Shown here piece by piece: positions 8,709 through 15,863 of a stretch of DNA of 55,894 nt. Under the pieces are notes generated by a model. The model did not search any database, was not told the DNA's origin, and saw only the letters and a list, made by a program, of their open reading frames with translations. This stretch comes from an uncultured Bacteroidales bacterium. Its GTDB lineage: Bacteria > Bacteroidota > Bacteroidia > Bacteroidales > Paludibacteraceae. The DNA lies in contig CAKUYO010000015.1 in NCBI GenBank assembly GCA_934716995.1, positions 1 to 55,894 of the forward strand, in the 5' to 3' direction. Made by a program: the position numbers and the translations under genes. Every line of letters begins with the position of its first letter. Position 1 is the first letter of the stretch.

Positions 8709-8739
8709 CAAAGATAACGTATTTCGGCGGATTGTGCAA
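8709..8739 (-). promoter_or_regulatory. Promoter of the Crp/Fnr gene
   Basis: On the minus strand TTGC (8736-8739) is followed, after 19 bases, by TATCTTTG (8709-8716), a full Bacteroidota promoter match. It sets the start codon at 8664 rather than 8739. Confidence 0.8.
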
Positions 8740-8788
8740 GTGTTTTCTGTGTTTTGCAAGCGAAATATATGTTTTTCAACATAAAATC

Positions 8789-8819
8789 TTGCACATTCCG
8801 CGGAAATATAGTACCTTTG
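8789..8819 (+). promoter_or_regulatory. Promoter of glycine dehydrogenase
   Basis: TTGC (8789-8792), 19 bases, then TACCTTTG (8812-8819): an exact match to the Bacteroidota consensus, about 50 bases before the GTG start. It is back-to-back with the Crp/Fnr promoter. Confidence 0.85.
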
Positions 8820-8868
8820 TGCGTTTATAAACCAAGAAATAATTAACCCTCTATAAATCATTTTTGTC

Positions 8869-11691
8869 GTGAAAGTGAACTACCTCAAACAGAGACACAT
8901 CGGTCTCAGTGAGCAAGACGAGCAGCAGATGCTCGAAGTGATTGGTGCCGGATCGGTGGAGCAACTGATTGCGGAAACAATGCCCGAAGACATTCTGCTC
9001 AAGAAGCCGGTAGAATTGCCCGAACCGCTGACAGAGCAGCAGATGCTTGACTCGCTTAATGCTTCGGCGCAGGCTAATGTGCTGAACCGCAGTTACATCG
9101 GTCGCGGTTGGTACGGAACCATCACCCCATCGGTTATCCGCCGCAATGTGCTGGAAAACCCTGTTTGGTACACTTCCTACACACCCTATCAGGCGGAAGT
9201 GAGCCAGGGGCGTTTGGAGGCGCTGTTCAATTTCCAAACCATGATTTCCGACCTTACAGGGCTGCCTTTGGCGAACTGTTCGCTCTTGGATGAAGCCACT
9301 TCGGCTGCCGAAGCGGTTACGATGATGCGCAACCTGCGTTCGCGCGAGCAGGTGAAGAACGGGGTTTGCAAAGTGTTTGTGGATGAAAAGATTTTCCCTA
9401 ACACATTGAGCGTTATGCAGACGCGTGCTGCCGGACAGGGGATTGAACTGGTCATCGGTCGGTATGCCGATTTCGAACCGACTGCCGACTATTTCGGCGC
9501 GATTGCCCAGTTGCCTAATGCTGACGGAGCCATTGAGGATTATACCGGTTGGATCGAAGACTGCCACGCCGCTGGGCTGAAAGTGGCTGTCGTGGCTGAC
9601 TTGATGGCTATGGCACTGCTGCGTCCGCTCGATGCCGACATCGTATGCGGTACGGCGCAGCGTTTCGGTCTGCCGATGGGCTTTGGCGGACCTACGGCAG
9701 GCTATATGGCTACGCGCGACGAGTACAAACGCGACCTGCCCGGGCGTATTATAGGGCTTAGCAAAGATACCTACGGGCATCCCGCTTACCGTTTGGCTCT
9801 CCAAACCCGCGAGCAGCATATCAAACGCGAGAAAGCCACTTCCAATATCTGTACCGCCGAGGCGCTTTGTGCGATGATGGCGGGGTTCTATGGTGTCTAC
9901 CACGGTGCAGAGGGCATACGCGAGATAGCCGAGGGAATCCACTCCAAGACCACCTATCTCAACGAGATGATTCAGGCGTACGGCTACCAACAGGAGAATA
10001 CGGAGTTCTTTGATACGCTTAAGATAACCGCCTGTGAGAATGCCGGCTGGCAGACACAACTCAAAGAGAAAGCCGAAGCATTGGGCATTAATCTCTATTA
10101 TGACCCTGCGGGCTGGGTGGGCATCTCGCTGGACGAGACCGTTACCCTCGACGATATGAACGACCTCATCGAACTTTTTGCCGAGGCAAGCGGCAATATG
10201 CCGCAGTATGAGGAAAGCGAAAGTGCTTTCGAAGGATTGTGGTCTATAGACGAGAGCCGTATCCGTGAGGTCGATTATCTGCGTGCCGGTGTGTTCCAAA
10301 AATACCATACCGAAACCGAGATGATGCGCTACATCAAGCGTCTCGACCGCAAGGACATCAGTCTTACCCACTCGATGATTCCGCTCGGTTCGTGTACTAT
10401 GAAACTCAACCCCGCTACGGCGATGACCCCCATCACGTGGCCTGGTTTTACGGCTGTCCACCCGCTCGCTCCCGCCGATCAAACGGAGGGCTTCCGCGAG
10501 GTGTTGGACGAACTGGAGAAACAACTCTGCGCCATCACGGGCTTTGCGGCGTGCAACTTGCAGCCAACCTCGGGTGCCGCAGGCGAATATACCGGACTGA
10601 TTACCATTCGCGATTTCTTGCAAAAATCAGGTCAGGCACAACGTAATGTGCTGCTTATTCCCGCTTCCGCACATGGTACCAACCCCGCTTCGTGCGTGCA
10701 GGCAGGTTTCGTGCCAGTGGTAGTCAAATGCGATGAGCAGGGCAACACCGACCTTGCCGACTGGCGTGAAAAAGCCGAGCAGAACAAAGATGTGTTGGCA
10801 GGCTGTATGATTACCTACCCCTCCACGCATGGCATCTTCGAGATGGCTATTCGTGAGATGTGCCGAATCATTCACGACAACGGCGGACAGGTCTATATGG
10901 ACGGAGCCAATATGAATGCCCAAATCGGCTATACCAACCCCGCTTTCATAGGCGCCGATGTCTGCCACTTGAACCTGCACAAATCCTTTGCCAGCCCTCA
11001 CGGCGGTGGCGGTCCCGGCGTCGGGGCTATCTGCTGTGCGGAACATCTTGTGGCGTCCATACCTACTGCTGACCACAACCGTGTTTCGTCAGCGTTGTAC
11101 GGCAACGCCAATATGGCGTTCATCAGTTATAGTTACATCGCTATGATGGGCACCGAAGGACTGCGTGCGGCTACCGCAGCGGCTATCTTGAGTGCCAATT
11201 ATATGGCTGCCAAACTGCGTGATGCCTATGGTGTTGTATATACGGGTACGCGCGGGCGCGTAGGGCATGAGTTGATTCTCGACTGCCGTCAGTTCCATGC
11301 TGTCGGTATCACCGAATCGGACATCGCCAAGCGTCTGATGGACTTCGGCTATCATGCGCCTACGCTATCTTTCCCTGTCCATGGCACGCTGATGATTGAG
11401 CCGACCGAGTCGGAGTCGTTGCAGGAAATAGACCGTTTCATTGATGCCCTGCTTACTATCCGTGAGGAAATCCGCGAGATAGAGCGTGGCGAAGCGGAAC
11501 CCAAAGATAATGTGTTGGTTAATGCGCCGCACCCCGAGTACGAAGTGGTTGCCGATGAATGGAACCACTCTTATTCGCGTCGCAAGGCAGCCTATCCGAC
11601 CGACTGGGTGGCGGAAAACAAGTTCTGGATTCCTGTCAGCCGTGTGGACAACGGTTTTGGCGACCGCAACCTCGTGGCAAAGTATCAATAA
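8869..11691 (+). CDS. gcvP: Glycine dehydrogenase (decarboxylating), P protein of the glycine cleavage system
   Basis: This 940-residue PLP enzyme decarboxylates glycine and passes the aminomethyl group to the lipoyl H protein. It is the fused form carrying both the N-terminal and C-terminal halves, with length close to the usual 950-960 residues. The PLP lysine is in NLHKSFASPHGGGGPG (lysine at about residue 705), and SMIPLGSCTMKLN near residue 503 is also typical. Translation starts at GTG (8869), just behind a consensus promoter. No gcvT, gcvH or lpd gene is adjacent, so the other parts of the system must be elsewhere. It is divergent from a Crp/Fnr regulator that could control it. Confidence 0.96.
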   Translation: MKVNYLKQRHIGLSEQDEQQMLEVIGAGSVEQLIAETMPEDILLKKPVELPEPLTEQQMLDSLNASAQANVLNRSYIGRGWYGTITPSVIRRNVLENPVWYTSYTPYQAEVSQGRLEALFNFQTMISDLTGLPLANCSLLDEATSAAEAVTMMRNLRSREQVKNGVCKVFVDEKIFPNTLSVMQTRAAGQGIELVIGRYADFEPTADYFGAIAQLPNADGAIEDYTGWIEDCHAAGLKVAVVADLMAMALLRPLDADIVCGTAQRFGLPMGFGGPTAGYMATRDEYKRDLPGRIIGLSKDTYGHPAYRLALQTREQHIKREKATSNICTAEALCAMMAGFYGVYHGAEGIREIAEGIHSKTTYLNEMIQAYGYQQENTEFFDTLKITACENAGWQTQLKEKAEALGINLYYDPAGWVGISLDETVTLDDMNDLIELFAEASGNMPQYEESESAFEGLWSIDESRIREVDYLRAGVFQKYHTETEMMRYIKRLDRKDISLTHSMIPLGSCTMKLNPATAMTPITWPGFTAVHPLAPADQTEGFREVLDELEKQLCAITGFAACNLQPTSGAAGEYTGLITIRDFLQKSGQAQRNVLLIPASAHGTNPASCVQAGFVPVVVKCDEQGNTDLADWREKAEQNKDVLAGCMITYPSTHGIFEMAIREMCRIIHDNGGQVYMDGANMNAQIGYTNPAFIGADVCHLNLHKSFASPHGGGGPGVGAICCAEHLVASIPTADHNRVSSALYGNANMAFISYSYIAMMGTEGLRAATAAAILSANYMAAKLRDAYGVVYTGTRGRVGHELILDCRQFHAVGITESDIAKRLMDFGYHAPTLSFPVHGTLMIEPTESESLQEIDRFIDALLTIREEIREIERGEAEPKDNVLVNAPHPEYEVVADEWNHSYSRRKAAYPTDWVAENKFWIPVSRVDNGFGDRNLVAKYQ

Positions 11692-11709
11692 TTAGGCATT
11701 GCAAGTCGG

Positions 11710-11742
11710 GTGGATGTCCTGTGGATGTCCTGTGGATAGCCA
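11710..11742 (+). repeat. 11-base-period array, GTGGAT class
   Basis: There are three units: GTGGATGTCCT, GTGGATGTCCT and GTGGATAGCCA. The array begins about 20 bases after the gcvP stop codon, in sense orientation. Confidence 0.8.
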
Positions 11743-11762
11743 TACATTGTGCATTACAAAGT

Positions 11763-11795
11763 AAGGTGGATATAAGGAGGATATAAGGTGGATAG
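11763..11795 (+). repeat. Second 11-base-period array after gcvP
   Basis: There are three units: AAGGTGGATAT, AAGGAGGATAT and AAGGTGGATAG. It has the same GGAT core and 11-base spacing as the array 20 bases upstream, but different flanking letters. Confidence 0.8.
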
Positions 11796-11877
11796 CACAT
11801 CGCTTTGCATGTTAATTGTTACTTGTTTTGCCGCCGTAGGCGAATAAGATTTATGGCAATTTATGGATGCTAAGACT

Positions 11878-11916
11878 AAGATTTACTTGGATTTCTTGCC
11901 GCTTGCGGCAAAGGAG
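11878..11916 (+). repeat. Dispersed hairpin element, copy 1
   Basis: The element has the form AAGATTTAcTtGGATTTCT, a short hairpin TTGCCGCTTGCGGCAA (11896-11911), then AGGAG. A second copy at 13120-13158 has the same flanks but a different, still perfectly paired, stem. Copy 1 lies about 40 bases upstream of the YitT-type gene. Confidence 0.65.
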
Positions 11917-11958
11917 AAACTCACACTGATTAACAGCGCATATTAATTGTTTGAATAA

Positions 11959-12873
11959 ATGAAGCCGAGTGAACAACTCAAAGAGCACCTCCAGCAGTAT
12001 CAGCGCATGAAACCGCTGATTGCTATCAAGGAGTATTTTATGATAGCCGTCTGCACTATCCCGTATGCGCTGTCGGTCAACCAGATTCTCGTGCCGCATA
12101 CCATTGTCGGAGGTGGTCTTACCGGTTTGTGCGAGATTATCTATTTCGCCACGGGTACAGTCATACCTATTTGGCTGAGTTCGCTGGTGCTCAACTTGAT
12201 ACTGCTGGCTATTGCAGCATTCACCATCGGTTGGCGGTACTGTGTGCGAACGGTTTATGGCGTTTTTTGGCTCACTGTTTGGCTCAAATTAGTGCCTATC
12301 GCCTCCGAACCGATAGTGTCCGACCCGTTTATGGGCGTCATTTTGGGAGGTCTCTGTGTAGGGTCGTTCTTGGGCATTTTGTTCCTTAATAACGGTTCCA
12401 CAGGCGGCACGGACATCATCGCTATGATTGTCAACAAGTACCACCACCTGCCTATGGGACGCGTGCTGCTTACGTGCGATATAGTCATCATTCTCTGCGC
12501 TTATTTCCTGCCCGATGTGCGCAGCGTGGAGAAGGTGCTGTTCGGTCTCTGCTATACGTTTATGTACTCTTCGGCGGTCGATTGGGTGATGAACCGTATG
12601 CGCCAATCGGTGCAGTTCTTCATTTTCTCCAAGAAATACAACGAGATAGCCGAAGCCATTATGACGCAGGTACCCCGTGGGGTTACGTTCCTCGAGGCGG
12701 AGGGCGGCTATTCCAAGCAACCTACCAAGGTCATCACCTGTATCGCCCGCCAGCATGAGTCGGCAAAGATTTTCCGTCTTGTCCGCTCTATCGACCCCGA
12801 TGCCTTCGTGAGCCAAAGCAAAGTCCGCGGTGTCTTCGGTCAGGGTTTCGACTCCATCAAAGACAAAACCTGA
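11959..12873 (+). CDS. YitT-family membrane protein
   Basis: This 304-residue protein has five or six hydrophobic segments in its first 200 residues. They include LVPHTIVGGGLTGLCEIIYF near residue 35 and FLNNGSTGGTDIIAMIVNKY near residue 145, the paired G-rich segments typical of the YitT (DUF161) family. The C-terminal 90 or so residues form a soluble DUF2179-like domain (VTFLEAEGGYSKQPTKVITC). Family members are inner-membrane proteins of uncertain transport function. No partner gene is adjacent. The leader carries a hairpin element ending in AAAGGAG. Confidence 0.88.
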   Translation: MKPSEQLKEHLQQYQRMKPLIAIKEYFMIAVCTIPYALSVNQILVPHTIVGGGLTGLCEIIYFATGTVIPIWLSSLVLNLILLAIAAFTIGWRYCVRTVYGVFWLTVWLKLVPIASEPIVSDPFMGVILGGLCVGSFLGILFLNNGSTGGTDIIAMIVNKYHHLPMGRVLLTCDIVIILCAYFLPDVRSVEKVLFGLCYTFMYSSAVDWVMNRMRQSVQFFIFSKKYNEIAEAIMTQVPRGVTFLEAEGGYSKQPTKVITCIARQHESAKIFRLVRSIDPDAFVSQSKVRGVFGQGFDSIKDKT

Positions 12874-12893
12874 TTTGTTTTGTTCATTTTGTT

Positions 12894-12926
12894 ATAGGAT
12901 GCGCTTACCTTGCGCATAGGATAGAA
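12894..12926 (+). repeat. 11-base-period array, ATAGGAT class
   Basis: Units one and three are ATAGGATGCGC and ATAGGATAGAA. The middle unit (TTACCTTGCGC) keeps the length but has diverged. It starts 20 bases after the YitT stop codon. The lead-in GTTATAGGAT is identical to that of the array at 34606. Confidence 0.65.
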
Positions 12927-12974
12927 TTAAAAAGCAGTATAGTTTTTTTAGTCCGGTATATGTGATGTACTCTT

Positions 12975-13000
12975 GGGACGCGGACGCCTCGTCTGCGGTC
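12975..13000 (+). repeat. GC-rich palindromic element, intergenic copy
   Basis: GGGACGCGGACGCC is followed by CGTCTGCGGTC, so CGCGGACG can pair with CGTCTGCG (one G-T pair). The same element, with compensatory base changes, occurs in frame inside the restriction helicase gene at 18445-18508. Confidence 0.6.
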
Positions 13001-13119
13001 GTTTGACGGTAGAGAAGTAAAATATAGAGTGAGAAGTGGATATGGTAGAGTGAGAAGTGGGTATGGGGACGATGCGTCCCGCGTCGTCAAACCATTATTA
13101 TGGCTAAACCCCAAAGGCA

Positions 13120-13158
13120 AAGATTTATTCGGATTTCTTGCCCGTAAGGGCAAAGGAG
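13120..13158 (+). repeat. Dispersed hairpin element, copy 2
   Basis: The flanks match copy 1 at 11878-11916 (AAGATTTATTCGGATTTCT and AAAGGAG), but the hairpin is TTGCCCGTAAGGGCAA (13138-13153). Both arms differ from copy 1 in a way that preserves pairing. Confidence 0.65.
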
Positions 13159-13515
13159 TTATTATATCCTCTCCTTGTCCCGTGAGGTAAAACATCGGGG
13201 ACACATCTTCTTTGCAGATGTAAAACGCAGAGAGGTCGCAGCGGCGACCTGACATAGTAATTATAATGGCGTCTTTTGACGCTTTGATCTTGGCATCTTT
13301 GAACGTAGGAAATTCAATAATGTTAGTCCAAGGCGAAGCAACAAGATACGCCTACATAGTGTGTATTCATATACACTTGTGCTGTATCCGAAAGGGTATG
13401 GCGTTTGTGTGTATCTACATACGGCGTAGGTTCTGTTGCTCGTTCCGACTAACAGGGTACATTCCTACGACCTAAAGATGCAGGACGAGATAACACTCGA
13501 ACCTGCGCTTTTTTT

Positions 13516-14223
13516 ATGTCTGCCAAGATTCAAACACAAACACGAATTATGGCAGAACAACAAGCCCCATCCGTACCAACTCCTCCTGCGCGGCAAGTCA
13601 AGTCGCGTGAGCGTGTGCAGCAGCATGGCGAAGTGTTTACCTCCGAAAGGGAGGTAAACGCTATGCTCGATCTGGTCAAGCACGAGACGGAGCGTATCGA
13701 TTCCCGTTTCTTGGAACCCGCTTGCGGCGACGGCAATTTCCTTGCGGAGATACTGCGCCGCAAACTGTCGGTGTGCCGTCGCTTTGTGGAGCAAAAGAAA
13801 AACACCCGTCTCGAATACGAGAAGAACGCCGTCTTGGCAGTCAGCAGTATCTATGGTATCGAACTCCTGCGCGACAATGCGGAGACGTGCCGTGAGCGTC
13901 TGTTCCATATCTTTGAAACCGAATACCACAATCTCTATGGCGAAGCCGCGAAGCCCGAGTGCCTGCGCAGTATTCGCTATCTGCTTTCCAAAAACATTAT
14001 CCAAGGCAATGCCCTCACCTACCACCGTGTGGACGAACCAGACAAGTGGATTATCATCTCCGAATGGAGTCTTCTCGGCGGCGGAATGATCAACCGCCGC
14101 GACTACGAATTCAGTTATATGGTAGGCAATACCGTCGGCACCGACCTGTTTTCGGACGAACCCTGCCAGACTTTCCCGCCTGTCCATTTCCTGCAACTCA
14201 ACCCTCAATCCTACCATGAATAG
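13516..14223 (+). CDS. SAM-binding methylase-like subunit of a restriction-modification locus
   Basis: This 235-residue protein carries methyltransferase motif I as LEPACGDGNFL (about residues 65-75), a following acidic motif SIYGIELL, and GNAL where motif III is expected. No NPPY-type catalytic motif IV is found. In its place is an ISEWSLLGGG stretch. I recall short proteins of this kind, annotated as restriction subunit M, beside Eco57I-like methylases. It probably works with, or regulates, the full methylase encoded next, whose start overlaps this gene by 8 bases. ATG 13516 is used; ATG 13549 is a possible alternative. Methylation activity on its own is doubtful. Confidence 0.8.
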   Translation: MSAKIQTQTRIMAEQQAPSVPTPPARQVKSRERVQQHGEVFTSEREVNAMLDLVKHETERIDSRFLEPACGDGNFLAEILRRKLSVCRRFVEQKKNTRLEYEKNAVLAVSSIYGIELLRDNAETCRERLFHIFETEYHNLYGEAAKPECLRSIRYLLSKNIIQGNALTYHRVDEPDKWIIISEWSLLGGGMINRRDYEFSYMVGNTVGTDLFSDEPCQTFPPVHFLQLNPQSYHE

Positions 14224-15769
14224 AGAATATAACCCCGATGTACTCAACTGCATTGCCAACCTCAGCAATGACGAAGTCTTTACCCCTCCGCAGTTGGCAA
14301 ACCAAGTACTGGATATGCTCCCGCAGGAGTTGTTCCGCAGTCCGGATACCACCTTTCTGGATCCGTTTTGCAAGTCGGGCGTGTTCCTGCGCGAGATAGT
14401 GAAACGCCTCGACCGCGGGCTGGCAAATGCCATTCCCAACCGCCAAAAGCGTATCGACCATATTCTGCACCGACAAGTCTTCGGTATCGCCCTTACCGAA
14501 CTGACCTCGCTACTCAGCCGCAGGACGCTCTATTGCAGCAAGTCCGCCAACAGCGAACACAGCGTCAGTTATTTCGACAACCCGCAAGGGCATATCCTCT
14601 ATACGCCTCTGCATCATACGTGGCAGAACGGCAAATGCAAGTACTGCGGTGCAAGCCGTGAGGTCTATGACCGCGGTACTGATGCCGAGCAGTATGCCTA
14701 CCAGTTCATTCATACCGACAATCCCTCTAAAATCTTCAATATGACTTTCGACGTAATCATCGGCAACCCGCCCTACCAGTTGAGTTTTGGTTTGGAAGGT
14801 GCCAATAGTTCCAATGCCAAATCTATATACAACTTGTTTATATCGCAGGCAATACTACTTGCTCCGCGATATTTGGTTATGATTACTCCAAGTCGTTGGA
14901 TGACAAAGACATCTCAAGGTATTCCCGAAAGTTGGGTAGACGAGATGTTATCAGCCAATCATTTTAGAGTAGTACATGATTTTGAAAGTTCAAATGATTG
15001 TTTTCCTGGTGTATCAATAATGGGTGGTGTAAGTTACTTTTTATGGGAAAAAGATTATATAGGAACGTGTATATACCATTATCATTATTCAGGAAACAAG
15101 AAAGAGGTTACTCGCGTGGCAAAATTAGATGCTTTTGATGCAGGTATTGTTGTTCGTGATCCTCAATCATATATGATATTGGAGAAGATAATTAAGATAG
15201 AGGGAGATTATTTTCAGAAATCGGAAAATAATTTTGAAGGACTTGTAAGTCCTAAGCATTATTTTGATGATAGCACTCTATTAACTTCCAACTGGAATGG
15301 TTATAGTAATGTTAAAGATAACATATATAGTATCAAGTACTATCTGAATATACACAATGAGCGTACTTATCGCTGGATAGCAGAAAAACAAATTCCGAAA
15401 AATAGGGAAACAAAGAATTTGCACAAAGTGTATATTCCTGCTGCTAATGGTTCAATGGATTTTGTATTAGGAAAACCATTTTATGGAGAGCCAAATAGTG
15501 TTTGTTCACAAACTTATTTGGTGATAGGGTACAATGCTAACTTGTCGAAAATAGAGTGTGAGAATATTATATCCTACATTAAAACACGTTTCTTCAGATA
15601 TTTAGTTGGTATCAAAAAGAAAACACAGAATGGACCTCGTGGCGTTTATCAATTTGTCCCCCTCCAAGATTTCTCGCACCCTTGGACAGACGAAATGCTA
15701 TACTCCAAATACCGTTTGTCCTCTCAAGAAATCGCCTTTATAGAATCCATGATCCGCCCTATGGATTGA
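14216..15769 (+). CDS. Adenine-specific DNA methyltransferase (Eco57I-like) with a mosaic recognition region
   Basis: This 517-residue methylase has a SAM-binding motif FLDPFCKSGVFL at about residues 46-57 and the catalytic NPPY at 184-187, which indicates N6-adenine methylation. A CxxC pair (C141, C144) between them hints at a small metal-binding loop. The DNA for the first 190 or so codons and the last 40 or so is GC-rich, while the stretch in between (about 14790-15640), which should hold the target-recognition domain, is strongly AT-rich. This points to replacement of the recognition domain by recombination. It overlaps the preceding gene by 8 bases and would protect host DNA from the nuclease-helicase encoded downstream. 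Confidence 0.9.
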   Translation: MNREYNPDVLNCIANLSNDEVFTPPQLANQVLDMLPQELFRSPDTTFLDPFCKSGVFLREIVKRLDRGLANAIPNRQKRIDHILHRQVFGIALTELTSLLSRRTLYCSKSANSEHSVSYFDNPQGHILYTPLHHTWQNGKCKYCGASREVYDRGTDAEQYAYQFIHTDNPSKIFNMTFDVIIGNPPYQLSFGLEGANSSNAKSIYNLFISQAILLAPRYLVMITPSRWMTKTSQGIPESWVDEMLSANHFRVVHDFESSNDCFPGVSIMGGVSYFLWEKDYIGTCIYHYHYSGNKKEVTRVAKLDAFDAGIVVRDPQSYMILEKIIKIEGDYFQKSENNFEGLVSPKHYFDDSTLLTSNWNGYSNVKDNIYSIKYYLNIHNERTYRWIAEKQIPKNRETKNLHKVYIPAANGSMDFVLGKPFYGEPNSVCSQTYLVIGYNANLSKIECENIISYIKTRFFRYLVGIKKKTQNGPRGVYQFVPLQDFSHPWTDEMLYSKYRLSSQEIAFIESMIRPMD

Positions 15770-15785
15770 TTCGAATAGAAACATC

Positions 15786-15836
15786 TTTCCTAAAATAAAG
15801 GAAACTTTTTGCCAATGTTTCCTTTATTTAGGGAAA
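15786..15836 (+). promoter_or_regulatory. Nested inverted repeats between the methylase and restriction genes
   Basis: Two palindromes, TTTCCT...AGGAAA (15786-15804) and GTTTCC...GGAAAC (15817-15837), lie about 32 bases apart. The left half of one can also pair with the right half of the other over about 20 bases. They sit in the 94-base gap just before the restriction gene. A protein operator that delays restriction, or an attenuator, would both fit. Confidence 0.55.
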
Positions 15837-15863
15837 CAATCAATTAAAACGTTAGATTAACCT

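Larger units (their letters stand above)
12874..13515. other. Gene-free region rich in small palindromes and repeats
   Basis: Over 640 bases I find no convincing gene. The region holds an 11-base-period array (12894-12926), a GC-rich palindrome related to one inside the restriction helicase (12975-13000), a small hairpin around 13062-13088, copy 2 of the hairpin element (13120-13158), and further short hairpins such as GGTCGCAGCGGCGACC and GTGTATTCATATACAC (near 13360). It separates the YitT gene from the restriction-modification locus and looks like a landing place for repeats. Confidence 0.6.

Noticed and set aside
8665..8739. Longer N-terminus of the Crp/Fnr protein (start at 8739)
   Set aside because: The consensus promoter -7 box lies inside this extension, so it cannot be translated from that promoter.
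8851..10623. 590-codon minus-strand frame opposite glycine dehydrogenase
   Set aside because: It overlaps the P protein, which has all of its motifs; the antisense translation has no recognisable domain.
12905..13255. 116-codon minus-strand frame in the repeat-rich gap
   Set aside because: It is made of palindromes and repeats, and the translation has no protein-like character.
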